In this document: piece after piece, positions 34,196 through 47,039 of the stretch | Numbering within the stretch: position 1 is the stretch's first letter | Layout of the letters: each line of letters opens with the position of its first letter | Assembly: GCA_947683625.1 (NCBI GenBank) | Contig: CANTUR010000112.1 | Coordinates: 1,922,501 to 1,986,500, forward strand | DNA: 64,000 bases | Direction of reading: 5' to 3' | Source of the DNA: Mallotus nudiflorus | Taxonomy: Eukaryota > Streptophyta > Magnoliopsida > Malpighiales > Euphorbiaceae | Position numbers and translations under genes: made by a program | Notes under the pieces: model-generated | Told to the model about the DNA's origin: nothing | Seen by the model: the letters and a program-made list of their open reading frames with translations, nothing else | The model's database searches: none

Positions 34196-37100
34196 CTATT
34201 TTGCCAAGCCATTTTCAACTGCAGGATTTTCATCTCGAACCACTTTATCAACTGGGTTCTCCTCAGCCCAAACAGCGGCATCTAAGTACCCAAGCTCAAA
34301 TAGTCTATCAAGAATGTCATCTTCTGCTGGCTCCAGTGCCCAATTGAAAAGCTGGAATAGTTGCCAACACGTCATTAGATGACACCCAATGGAAGAAAAA
34401 GTGAATCACATAGACAACCTACCTCTCTAGGGCTCGCTCTATTTTCAGGGTTGCAGTCTGGGCTGATCCCAATTCCTTGCATACCCAGTCGACTGGCTGG
34501 GAAGGCACAAACACGAACCTGTAGAACCACAAGTGAGCAGTCACTCATAACACCCACAGAATTGTCATACTTATTAACATAGCAGTCAGTTGCAACATTT
34601 AAACAATAACAACATTATTATAAAGAGGGAGGGAACCCCAGAAGCAACCAAAATAAAGCCAACAAGTAGACTATGCCACTTATCAGATCCTCAACTCAAA
34701 TCTACCAAATATAAGATGTAGTTTTATTATGAACAACTCAAACAGTAAACCTACAAATGCATCCAAAACAAGACCAAGACAAGATATGGATGCAATAAAG
34801 AGTCTATTGCAAATTGGAATAGAACTCAAGGGAGCATAATCATGAGTTGATTCCATGAGAAGAATGAACAAGCGCAAGAAACATGATAACGAGAAGCATT
34901 CAATGATTCGCAAAAACGTAGCAAGTAATTGTGTAGAGTAGTCCCTTTGAACTGACAAATCAGAGGGTAGGTCAGGTGGATAAAAATAAAAAACCAATTC
35001 TCTCATAAGAAACAAATTAAAATGCTTAACAAAGAAAACAATAACAATCTGCTCTATCAGATTCGAAATTCTATTTAAAACTGATTGATGTTATAATTAA
35101 CAACATCGTATGCACCATTCTAGGACCCATTATTTTGTTTCATTTGTTCTATTCTAGTTAACATTTTTCTCCCGCTGAAACCAGGGCATAGTGCATGTTG
35201 AATTCTTTAAAATATACAACTAGTAAAACTAAACATCAAAATAAATAAATAAATAATAAATCACGATTTTCTTCACATTTATATATTATTTAGCTGCCAA
35301 AAAATTCCTCTAACTCAGTTATAAATAATAAAAGCTAACCGTGAAATATCTAAAAGAACACAAATAATTTAGAAGGCCTCAACTGCCAGTTTATGATAAA
35401 GAGCTAGAAGATTCATTGGAAAATCCATATGAAAAATAACTTAAGGAATTACTGTTTGAGCAGCAGATGTTGGTGGCATAAACAATGTCAAACCCCCATC
35501 AATGCAAAGTCGATTTCGGAATATTGTGGCAGGTCTTGGTGCAAGATATCTGCAATTTTAACAGATCAGCACTAGATCATTCTTTTAATTCAATGTCTCC
35601 AGAAAAAAGTTAAATAACAAGTATGCAAAACAATGTATTAACTATTCACCCTGGAATAAATGAAGAAGTGAAAACTGCATTTATGAGATCTTCCTTCGAG
35701 TCAAATTGATCCACTAGTAAGCCCCTGGGCCTCCACATAATCTGAGTCACAGCTACTACACAAGATAGACTATTTAAGTGAGTGCAATAGTACATCAACA
35801 AAATATTCAAGTGTATATCAGGACAAGCTACTTCCATATCAGGACAAGGGAAGCATGTTGAAATGGAAGCAACCTGTAAAATTCTCTAAGATGCTGCAGA
35901 ATGCAAATAAACAATTCACCCTATCCAAAGAAGAGTACATACTTCCACACCAAAGAGATCCTCGAGAGCAAATACAAGCGCGCGTGCACACACACAAACA
36001 CACAATAAAACAAATGAAAAGCATTACAAGGGAAAGAAAAAAGACCAATAGTAAAAGCAGAAACATGCACATGGTGTTGCTACAATAATTTTATTTGTTG
36101 CTACATAGCAATGATAATCGGTAGAACACATTAAGTTAGATGTCTACATATTTCACATTCATCTAAAATTTTTCCAGCTTAGAGCATAAACACTTATCAC
36201 ATCTTCCTCCATCTAGTCAACACAATGCATACACAATAATTTATGAGCATACAATCCTCTAGACAAATGTTTGACTATAGAAGATGGCACTATATCCAAC
36301 TAGCAAGAGTTCCCAACAAAGCACATATTTTAATTAGAGATGAAAACATCTAAATTTTTCCAGCTTAGAGCATAATCACTTATCACATCTTCCTCCATCT
36401 AGTCAACACAATGCATACACAATAATTTATGAGCATACAATCCTCTAGAGAAATGTTCGACTTTAGAAGATGACACTATATCCAACTAGCAAGAGTTCCC
36501 AACAAAGCATGTATTTTAATCAGAGATGATAAAGAAGATCATCCTTACCACGAACCCTTCCATTACACCTTATATGAGCATCATCTGGCAAAAATTTTTC
36601 AAGAACATCACGAAGAACAGCCTGTGCAAAAGAAATGATTCTTAAAAATTAAAATCACAATTGCTTCTTCCTTTCTTTTGCAAAATTATGTAAGAAATTG
36701 TAGTAATTTATTTTGCTGCAAAGTTTACTTTTCACAAGCCAACTGAAGATTAAACTATACAAAAGATCACAGACCAATCCAAAAAACAAATTTCCTCTTT
36801 CTACCATATAAATGCTATCTGAATGCTTATGGGCATTAGATGACAACCTTCCAAAATTTGTTGAGATATGCATGCTAATTATTGATGCGTAACAAAAGGT
36901 GTAAGTATTACAAGCCTAGAAGAAATTAAGAATGAAACTATTGATTGTAAAAAGAAAATCCCAAACCAGAGATAACTCTGCAAAATGCAGCAGAACTTAC
37001 CCCAAGTCGAAATGCAGTCCCCCTTAGCCGACAGTCTTCAGCCAATACTTTGGTAGCTTTTACGGCCTCCTGCATACTTGCCCCAGAGGCAATCACTGCA

Positions 37101-38561
37101 CAGACTATGGCACCAGCAGAGGAACCAGCTAATGGTGTGGTTTCCTGCATCACAGTATACAAAAAAAAAAAAATTATTTGTATTAGAAAAACAACAATTG
37201 AGTTCAATATAAAAATTGTTGCAACTTCTTTTACTTAGCAGATCACCAAATGGATTTATGGCGTCATTGGAAATGAATAGGTAGTATCATCAAACTGAAG
37301 GAAAAGATACATATTGATGATTCCAACGAGCTTGTGAATGAAACTTAGTAGTACAACTGAAGAACATAGTAGAAAATATGCTAATCCAGGATTGCCATCC
37401 TTACCAATGCAGGGAAACTATCCAGCAAAAGAAACTTATCTAGAATTTAGTAATATATGCAGAATAAATTAACATGAGGGTACCTTTGACTTGAAAGGAA
37501 ATCCTACTTTTGTACTTCGATTGAACATATTGTTTACAATGGTACATGGCATCAAACTTTAGCAAACAACAAGAACAGACACTTATTGTTCAAAAATTTA
37601 ATTTATTCCCAGCAAGAGCATTTAAATCAACTCAACTCAGAAATCCAAAATTCATCTATAGAAAATTCACAATCCATCATAGCACTATAACTGAAACAAC
37701 CTACAAAGCTATATCCATATCCATCAATAGAGAACCTCAAAATCCTTCCAAAAACCAAAATGACAAAAATTTCATCAACACCAGCAAATTCCCAATTGAA
37801 AAAGCTCTCAATTTTATTAACAAGAATCAGAAAATTCCACTTAAAAAAAGCACTAATACAATTTTAAGAAACAGACCAACCTTAATGTAACCCTTTTCAA
37901 TAAGCAATTGAGCAACACCAAGATGATACGGAAACAATAACCCAGCAGCAGAAAAGCTAAACCCAGGACTAGTAACAATACGCTGTTCCTTTTCAGCTTC
38001 AATATCTTTAACCCTTTGTTCCCATATAACCTCAGGCTCTATTTCATCCTCCATAACAGCCCCAATTTTTTCTTCATAATCCACATTTACATTACCACTA
38101 GATTTCTCAAACAAAGAAAGACCAGAAGAAGAACTAGAACTAAACTTTCCATTTCCATTATTATTCTTATCATTTCTACTGCTTCTTTTCAATAACCTGG
38201 ACGCAATTCCCAGGAAAATCTCTCCGGTGGCGACAGCGAACGATTTTTTCTCCGATGACGGTGGATGCTGCCGTTTTGGGGGCGGCGGGGGAGGTGGGTA
38301 TGTGATTTTGTTATTGTTTAAAGAGGAATTAATGGAGAAAGATGAGGATTTGAGAGAGTGACGCTGTGAGAGAATTGGGTTCGGATTAGAATTGGGATTT
38401 TTGAAGGAAAGGAAAGGGTTCGATTGGGAGTGAGAGAAAAGAAGAGAAGAAAGCGAAGAAGAAGAAGCCATTGATGAAGAAGAAGAGGAGGAGGAGGAGG
38501 AGGAAGAAGAAGGTGTTGTTTTTGGTTTCTTGGTGAAGAAGAGCATTCTTAATAATGGCAT
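34196..38561 (-). CDS. Patatin-like phospholipase, plastid-type, seven exons
   Basis: Exons in order of translation are 37881-38561, 37001-37144, 36549-36621, 35650-35755, 35453-35549, 34423-34518 and 34196-34351. All introns are GT-AG and the frame is kept throughout, giving 450 residues. The N-terminus is Ser-rich and looks like a plastid transit peptide. Translation may start at M1 or at M31 (38471). The patatin domain has the oxyanion segment FSFSAAGLLFPYHLG (201-215), the nucleophile elbow GSSAG with S236, and the catalytic Asp in DGG (D352). SAAG instead of a Gly-rich loop appears to be normal for this plant subfamily. The expected activity is acyl hydrolysis of membrane glycerolipids. 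Substrate is not deducible. All key residues are present, so it is probably active. Confidence 0.95.
36161..36533. repeat. Tandem duplication inside intron 3 of the patatin-like gene
   Basis: Two units of about 187 bp start ATCTAAAATTTTTCCAGC / ATCTAAATTTTTCCAGC at 36161 and 36348. They differ at only a few bases. They lie wholly in the intron between exons 3 and 4 and do not alter splice sites. Confidence 0.95.
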
Positions 38562-39459
38562 AATTAATCAAAGATTAAACTTATGGAAATGTCATTATCT
38601 AAAGCTTTTTCTTGTTTTTATTCGTCGTTTTTGAACATTCAATTTTTATGTTAATAAAAAAAACATTCAATTTTTTTTATTATAAATTGTTTGATTCCGA
38701 TTTTGCCGCGAGAGTGAAAGAACCAAAAAAGGAAGAGAAGTGACGGTTTGTATTTTGTCTGCTTCTACACCGATCAATAATAATAATAATAATAATAATT
38801 TTAAGGTTACTTTTAATTTTTAGTTTTTTTATTTTCATTTTCTATTATCACAGTTGAATTAAATAAAAATATATTAAATCATTCAATAGTAACCATTGAT
38901 AAAGTAAAAATTACTATATAAAAATTAAAGTCATAATAATAATAATTAATATCTCGTATCAGTATTCGTAAGGTTATTTTAAAAGGAAAGAATGTGCAAC
39001 TAGAAAGATAATCTTTATGTCTTAAAGAAATAAAGATCCCTAATCAAGAAGAAATTCTATTTTTCTTGTAAACAAGGCAATCTTACAAGTACAAAAAATT
39101 ATATTTTCAAAAGGCTTGAACAATATATTTTTTCTTTATAAAATCATTTCATGTCATTCATTTATCATCTTCACATTACACTCTATATTAAGATATTATT
39201 TCATCACCTCATCATATAAATAATCATCTTTATTTTCTATTTTATTCTATTTATTCGTCTTATTATATTTTTCTCTATACGAATATATTGACTTAACATT
39301 TGAAGTATTTATAGGGAAACTCAGCTCATTCACCAATTCTTCTCGCTGATTTAGGTTCTATGGTAAAATATCAATTTTCACTCTTTTATCAATTCTTCTC
39401 GCTGATGTAAGTTTCATGACAAAATATCAATTTAGAATTATCAATAATTTATTTTCTAA
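38562..39459. other. 5' flank of the patatin-like gene
   Basis: It should hold the 5' UTR and promoter on the minus strand. A TTTATAATA word near 38677 is a weak TATA candidate. An (AAT)n run lies at 38776-38799. No other gene was seen. Confidence 0.4.
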
Positions 39460-39464
39460 AAATC

Positions 39465-42400
39465 TATCATGACCCAAAACAGGAGGTCATAACAGGCGCT
39501 AAAGAACAAGAATTTTTTCAAATCCGAAACCAGTAGCAAGCCTTAAAAAAAATATAAAACATGTAATAATAATAAAATAGATAAAATATCTTGCAGCGGA
39601 AAGTAAAATCTCATAAGTAATAATATAACTCATCCACTAATTTAATAACACAAATCCATCTCATATATATAAAATCTTTTAATACAAATTCTCGGTTCAA
39701 GCTTTTAAAATGTAAATTTCAAACATATATAATACATACAATCCATAAAAACAACTATTGCAGTGTCTAGAATACAAAATAAAATCAAGTAAATAGTTTA
39801 CATAATAAAGCCAGAGCGGAAGAAATCCGGCGTAAGGGTCTGCTACTGAGATCTGAGGATGAAAACTCTCCTGAAAAATGAATCAACGGAAGGAAGTCAG
39901 ACCTCACTGAGTGAATTATTATAATATATATACATGCATAGATAAATGACAAATGCATATATTCAATAGTATATATAATAAACATATATACAGGCAAATA
40001 CACACGGATACAGCAAAAATCATTTTATATAATACTGAAAATAATAACTGTTTATAAAGGATCAAATAGAACTCTAGATGATCGCAATCTCAAAAAAGTG
40101 TTGGACAACACTCAAGCTATACATGCTCACTTATTCCAAATAAATTCACTTGTTCCATTTAGATAGTAGACTGGCCCCGAGACACTAAGTCAACTGAGCT
40201 CCAGTAGTCTGACTATCAATGTGATTGGTCCTGAGACACTTGGTCAACTGAGCTCCAACAATCACACTCTCAAATCACATCACACATTAATCAAATCAAT
40301 CCAATCATAATCCACAAATAGGTTAGTAATTTAACCTAAATTCTATCGTCGTACCGGTACGTACTCGATCCTAGTGCTGCCCATTAGGTAGCACGTTCTA
40401 TTGATATCCTTCATTTAAAAATAAATCCATACATTCATAAAATAAATGATGTATGACATTAATTAAAATGACAATATAAACCATATATATGCTAGAAATA
40501 TACCAAAAATAAACCAAGTATATTTCGAGTATATATATATCAAACAAATTCAGTTTAATTACAAAATAAACCAGAAATAAACTATATATATACTTAAAAC
40601 AATTTAAGCATAAATCATGGATAAAACATGTATTTAATTCAAAATATACCAAAAATATACTAAAATATACCTAAGTATACCTAAGCATTTATTAAATCAT
40701 TTATGCAAAATTCATAAAATTTAAACATACATTTATAAAAATATACATCCTAATACACGTATATATAAAAATAACAACTCATAGTTGTGCGCTCCACGAT
40801 ACGGATCCGACGAGTCTGGTCCACTAGACCTCGGTCTCGGCACAACTAAATAAATAAACAACAACACGAAATTAGAATAAATCTAATGAAATTCCTAGAG
40901 ACTTGAACTATAATACCGAACACAGACTAGGAATAAGAATTTGATCGAATGTCACGTTTTATGAGAATTTTACCAAAAATTCGGCAGAACCTCCCTTGTA
41001 AAACAGACATATCTCTACTCAGAAAGTAGAGTCAGTCCTGCAAGAAAACACACTTCAAAATAGATAGTCACACAACCCCTCGGTCGGACTCCCAAACTAC
41101 GATTATACCGACCGAGGTTCACAATTCACGAGATATACACAGAATACATTTAAATTCCAAAAATACCGAAAATACCCTTTATATATCAACATATAGCAAT
41201 TTAGGTATTTAAAACACTAAAAATAATTATTTTATCAATAATTACATAAAAATCCTAATTTTAATAAAATATTATTAATCCATAATTCTCGATAAAATTC
41301 ATAAATATTAATTGAAATTCATTTTATAAATTCAAATTACATAATTAGCCCAAAAACATATTAAAATTCACTAAAACTCATTTATTTACAAAAATAGTAT
41401 ATTATATATATTTTGAAAATAATTTTTGAAAAATAATTTTAATTAGTTAAAAATACTAAATATTTTGTAAAAATCATTTTTATACCTCAAATAATTATTA
41501 AAACCAATTTAATTAAATTTTCAACCAAATTACCAAAATACCAGTAATTATATATAATTCACATAATATACTATAATTATTCAAAAATTCACTAAAAATT
41601 ATATAATTACTCAAAAATTAATTTCTCAACATATAATTCAATAAAATCAATAATTATACTCAATTAACCAATTTTTTTAACAAAATACTTATTTAACCTA
41701 ATTTTCCAAAATTCACCTAAACTAAATAAATTCATGATAATTACAAAAAAATCACAAAAATTACAAATTCATTTATAAAATTCATTTCAACCTCTATAAA
41801 CACCATAAATCACAATTTCACAAATTATTTAATTAATTTATGAAAATTAGAAAATATTAATAAAATAATAAAAAAATTCACAAAAATCAAAATAAATTCC
41901 AAAAATTCCAAAAAAAATTACAGGATGTAGATTGAGCTACTAAGAGAAACTTTTGTGAAGGAAGTAAGCTTGAATCATCAATATTGATGTTAAAAAAAAT
42001 AAAGAAATTAAAATGGCCGAATTGGAAATTTGATCACTAACAAAAATCTAGACAAAAAAAAGTGAAATAAAACTTAGAAATGCACTCATTGGAGATCAAG
42101 GAAGAGAATGAGACCGGCGGTGTCCAATTTGGTGGCCGAAATCGAGGTGAACGGAGTTGAAGTTGAATTCAAGTTTCTCGGCTAAGAAACGGCCAAATCA
42201 CGCCGGAAAAGGAGATAGCAGGTGGCACACCGAGAGGCACACCGACAATGAGAAAATGGCATTGCAGTAGTGAGAGGGAAGGTAGGGGGCGTCGGATTTG
42301 GGAAAGAAGGAGGGAGGGCAATTTTTATTATATATATATCACATGTTAATTAAAATGAAAACTATATAATATATATATAATTAAAAATAATAAACCCTAA

Positions 42401-42700
42401 AATGCTAAATATGTATATATATATGCATGTATATGTATATATATATTAATATGGTAATATGATCATGCATGTAATCATGCAATTATATAAAATGGACTAA
42501 CGTAAATAATAAATATTTATTTAAGTTTAATTTTTTCAAAAATATAATTCTTGAAAAAATTTTACGTAGAAAATTTAAAATAATTAAAAATAACTTTAAT
42601 AATTAACAAACTAATTAAATAATCAAATATATTTATTAAAATTATTAACACTGCATATCTCGATACAGTTTAAAAATATTTAAAATCTCGAGATTTTACA
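39465..42700 (-). mobile_element. Solo LTR 3 of the large-LTR family, inverted, TSD AAATC
   Basis: On the minus strand it begins TGTAAAATCTCGAGATTTTA and ends GGGTCATGATA. AAATC lies at 39460-39464 and 42701-42705. It is 3236 bp long and colinear with solo LTRs 1 and 2, with the duplicated GAGCTC/TTGAC module near 40165-40262 and the GTACCGGTACGTAC palindrome near 40352-40365. The terminal GACA has become GATA and inner CG sites are often TG or CA, so it is older or more methylated than copies 1 and 2. Confidence 0.92.
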
Positions 42701-42705
42701 AAATC

Positions 42706-44170
42706 ACAATAGCATTTTGGTATTTTAAAAAGTAAATCATTTTTTGATAAAGTTTAAAAAGTTGATTATTTAAGATTTTTTTTATACAAATTATATCGCT
42801 CCTAATTTAACTTTTATTTTCAAATATAATTAAAAATGTATGTTATTTTATCTTAATTTATTGTAAAATAGAATTTATTTCTTTTATGAATCAATATAGA
42901 GTTTATTTAGTTTAGTTTTATTTGGTACAATAAAAGTTGTTTCTTTTTTTTTTTTTTTTTAACAAAGTTAACAATAACAGAGTTTTTTTTTTTATAGAAA
43001 AAATAGGTATCAAAATATTCTTAAAATTACAATTTTATTCATATTAAAAATTTTTAATCAATTAAAATTCTGATTTTCAAAAAAAAAAATCAATTAAAAT
43101 TCTAAATGCATGATTATATTTTTAAAATCTTTTATTTTTTCCTAGAAAATTCTTAGAAATTTTTGAGGCTATAAGGAGTTAAAGTTAATGTTGTCTATAA
43201 GACTTTAATAAATATGAAATTCTAAAAAGAAACGAAGTTTTTTAAACTTGAAAAGTTATTTTTAAGTTAAATGACTAACTAAAATTCAGTCTATCATAGT
43301 GTACATATGAGTATACAACTCTCTAAATCTAACTAAAAATTATGTTTAATTTAGATTTCTCTGTCTTAAATCTAAAATTTAGCTTTAATTTGATTTTTAA
43401 TTATTTGCTTTTCTCTTTGTTTAGTATGTATCATCAATATTAGCATTTAGCAACCTCTAATTAATTTTTTTTTTCAATTGACAAGGTTAGGTAATTTAAT
43501 TTTCCACCACAATGTAAAAAAATAAAATTTGAATCTTAATTTCTAATTTAAAGGTTTGAATTTTTTACCACTTAAACTACTCGTATTATAACTCCTAATT
43601 AATTAATGGTTAAAGATTATTTTCTTTTAGATCAAAAACACTTTCCAACCATCAGAAAATTGATTCTCTTAGGCCATGTGTGCAGTTTTTTTTTTTTTTT
43701 TGGTATATTGGTTTCATCAAATTTTTGGACAGGTTTTCAGTTGTGTCATGCCTTAGTTGTTGTCCATTACACTGCTGGAGTAGCAAGCTGCTGTAATTGT
43801 TGTAAAATTGACTGTCATTGCAAGTATTCTGCTGGCGGTTAAATCACAAATTATGCATCACATAAAAAGCACATGAAAAACCTGAATAGAAGGTTAAAGG
43901 CCATTTCAAAGGCACTTATGAATGCGAAGGTCTTGATGTTTTATACTTGAAAGACACATTTCAAAAGTGATATGGAGAGGTCTATTAATGGAAGTTCTTT
44001 AAAAATAGTATAAAATAAATAAATAGTTACTAATATTTTATCAAATCTAACATAAATTTTTTTTGGCTATATATATAAAAGGCATTGAAACAATAAACAT
44101 CTATAATAATAATAATTAACTAAGACTTTCTTATAAAAAAAAATATCATATAACAAATTATTAATTTATT
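42706..44170. other. Intergenic, no gene seen
   Basis: AT-rich, with long T-runs (42941-42960, 43687-43701). The short frame near 43606-43842 has no recognisable domain. Confidence 0.4.
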
Positions 44171-44172
44171 TA

Positions 44173-44174
<2 letters not shown>

Positions 44175-44228
<54 letters not shown>
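44175..44228. repeat. (TA)n microsatellite
   Basis: About 26 TA units abut the LINE remnant. Confidence 0.95.
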
Positions 44229-44229
<1 letters not shown>

Positions 44230-44230
<1 letters not shown>

Positions 44231-44965
44231 AACATTAGAGAACGAGCTTTCATTCTGTTGGGGAAAAAAAATATATTACAGTCTAATAAAAGTTGCAAAG
44301 AATGAGGAACATTAGTAAAACAATCTCTGGTATCCAATAGGAAACTATTCTTAGATAACCAAGCAGCAACGATGTTCATTCTGCCTCCAATGTGAACAAA
44401 ATTAACATTTCGTAATGAAGACAACAAAGATACAGTCTCTTCCAACACTGTTTTCAACTCCCATGGACATTCATTTAAGTGATTATTCAAAGCTTCAATA
44501 AACACTGTTGAATCAGATTTTATAATGGAGTTTGTGAAGATTATGATTGTGCATAAACCTGAGTCCTGACTGCATTCCTGATTGTTAATGATTTTGTTGC
44601 TGCCACCTATGAACAAGAACATCTACTTGCTGATGCATGGACAATTTGACCCCCTATTATTCCTACAGATGAATTCTATTTGTGCAGTATTTGATTGCCT
44701 TTAAAAAGAAGCATCAAAATTTAATTTATAACACCTTAGAGGAGGAGGGATCATCCTTATGGCGAGGTTTCAACTACTGAAGGCTCATCCATTGGTTGAC
44801 TTATGTTGTCACCATTTACTTCTTCAAGACCTTAGAGTTTTCCCTATAGCTTAGTGCATTGTTGTGCTACTTGTCCTGAGTTGTATTCTTGAGATTAAAA
44901 ACCTCACAATTCTTGTATTTCCATATTTGTCAACATGTAAAAGCTACCATACCTAGGTAATGAAT
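44230..44965 (-). pseudogene. LINE-type reverse transcriptase C-terminal remnant (RNase H-like)
   Basis: Minus-strand frames give an IWKYKNCEVF block near 44930, then PPPLRCYKLNFDASF near 44740 (the NFDAS active-site strand of the RVT_3 RNase H-like domain), then ALNNHLNECPWELKTVLEE and SSLRNVNFVHIGGRMN near 44400-44490. This order is typical of the end of plant LINE-like ORF2. Frame changes and stops show that it is dead. The retroposon at 44978 separates it from its upstream part near 45370-45430. Confidence 0.75.
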
Positions 44966-44977
44966 TTGATTCCTTTA

Positions 44978-45357
44978 GCCAGCCTACTCACCTCTGAATG
45001 GCCAACGACTAACCTCTCCTGCCACTGCTCAAAGCTCTATGGTGAGCCAAGCTTCTCATGTAGGCACTGAAGCCCTAGAAGCGGGAGCAGCCATGGCTAC
45101 TGAGAAGGTCCGGGCTACTTGATGCTTATGTTAACGCACTTTTTGCTGTATATCCTCCTGTGTAGTCTCTTTTTGCTTTCCTTCGGACGTTAGGGTATTT
45201 TGGTTTTGTCATAATCTTTACTCTTAGGTTACGTTAATGAATAGTAAGAGTAAGTTTGATGACATCCATGGTTGTTTCTTTCCATGGCTCTCCATGGCTT
45301 ATTGTGTAAGCTTTGGTTTTCAATGAAGTTCAAGTTGATAAAAAAAAAAAAAAAAAA
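44978..45357 (+). mobile_element. Poly(A)-tailed retroposon with 12-bp TSD
   Basis: TTGATTCCTTTA occurs at 44966-44977 and again at 45358-45369. In between lie 380 bp ending in GTTGAT and 18 A. A tail plus a long target duplication is the hallmark of LINE-driven insertion. It is either a 5'-truncated LINE or a SINE-like or processed transcript. No tRNA-like promoter was recognised at its start. Confidence 0.85.
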
Positions 45358-45369
45358 TTGATTCCTTTA

Positions 45370-46534
45370 TTGCATGAGGTTGCTTATTGTTGCCCAGCAA
45401 TGACTGAAAAGAATGAAATTTGTTGTGTATGACTAGTATATCACGTGCATAAAAAGTTTTTTTTTACACTTGTGATGGTAAAAAAATTATTAAATATATA
45501 CGTAGATATTATTATTATTGCTATTATGTTTATTTAATTAAATATTTTTTTTAAAAGTAAAAGTATTATATATTATAATTGTAATTCATATAATTGTGAA
45601 AAGTCTTTTATTTGGATAATTGTATAGTATTCCTTCAATATTTTTTATAATTTTTTAAACCCTAAAATTGATTTTATATAAAAAATTAAATTTTTATTAA
45701 TTAAATTTTAATTCCTTACTTAATAAAATTTAATTTAATAAGTTTATAAAAATATTAAGAGTATTTTTTTAACTTATATGACATCTAATTTTTTAATCTT
45801 GATAAAGTCATATTATAAAATAGTAATTTATTACAATTTCGATAAATTTTCTATTTCAACAAATATACAATACTCTTTCAATTTTTTTTATCTAAATAAT
45901 AATCTAATTATACAAACTTGATAGATTTATAATGTAATAATTTATTATGTTCTTTTTAAATTTTCCTTTCAAATAATTATACAATAATTTTTTAACATTT
46001 TTTATGTTATTGGTTTTTCATAATTAATTATTTTATAAAATTTGTTAAATTTGACTTCAATTGTTTACTTATTAAATTTAATTTCTTAAGACATATAAAA
46101 TTCTATCATCAAACTTGGTTTATGTTAGATGAAATATCTAATTTCTATTAGAAATAATTAAAATTTTAATTTTTAATAAAATTTCTAATTTTTTAATAAC
46201 ATTTCTAATTTTTTTAATAAAATTAGAACTAAAATTTTAATTAATTTGATTTTTCTTAGAGGTAAAATAGAATTTAATCTAATTAAAATAGGAAACATAT
46301 TTTCAATTAAATTAGAATTATATTTTAATTAATTTAATTTTTATTAGAGATAAAGTAGAAGTAACCTAATTAAAATAGTAAATAGATTTTCAATGAAATT
46401 AAAGTACAATTTAATTCATTTAATTTTTTTTATTAGTAAATGATTAAATTATTCAATTGTTATATAATAATGAGTGAATATTTTTTTGTAATTTTACTTG
46501 CCCCTCTCTCAATATGTGTGTGAGATAGAGGTCA
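45370..46534. other. AT-rich intergenic, no gene seen
   Basis: Apart from a possible LINE continuation near 45370-45430 on the minus strand, nothing was recognised. Confidence 0.4.
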
Positions 46535-46569
46535 CTACCCGCGACGTCTACAATGACATCGCAGGGTAG
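46535..46569. repeat. Small GC-rich hairpin
   Basis: CTACCCGCGACGTC and GACATCGCAGGGTAG are inverted around a 6-base loop. It stands out in a very AT-rich stretch. Confidence 0.6.
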
Positions 46570-46723
46570 CGATAATTAAATCTTTATCCTTTATTTTTTT
46601 GAATTTTTTTTTTGAAAATTCAATTTTTTTGAATTTTTTTGGAATTTAAAATTTACATTGTACATAGATAAACCTGTCATGTAAGAATTTAAACAACTCG
46701 TAACCTGTAATTTTTTTCTTAAT

Positions 46724-46889
46724 AATCTAATGAAAAAAATTGAGCTAAGGGGTAGTATGGTAATTACATCATAGCCTGGGCCCCAACATAAATCTTTCTA
46801 GCATAAATCTTTCTATACATATGTTGGGGCCTAGGCTGTGATATAATTACTATACTACCCCTCAGTTCATTTTTTTTTTCATTAGATTA
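46724..46889. mobile_element. Foldback/MITE-like element
   Basis: Arms of about 67-70 bp (46724-46790 and 46820-46889) are near-perfect reverse complements. They contain CTRAGGGGTAGTAT and GCCCCAACATA. The loop holds CATAAATCTTTCTA twice. It is too short for a gene. No certain target duplication was found. Confidence 0.75.
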
Positions 46890-47039
46890 CAGGTGACTGG
46901 CTATGATATATATATAGAGGGGTAATCGACCTAAAATTCTAAGACTATATATATAAGTATATATAGGAACTAGATTACTCAAAAAAGAAAAAAGGTCATA
47001 AGATTCTGTAGAGTTCTCTCCCAAACCCAAAACGATTTC

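Noticed and set aside
37546..37890. 114-codon plus-strand frame
   Set aside because: It lies over intron 1 and the end of exon 1 of the minus-strand patatin-like gene, which has a complete spliced model.
44170..44229. Run of Tyr-Ile at the end of a minus-strand frame
   Set aside because: It is the translated (TA)n microsatellite, not part of the LINE domain.
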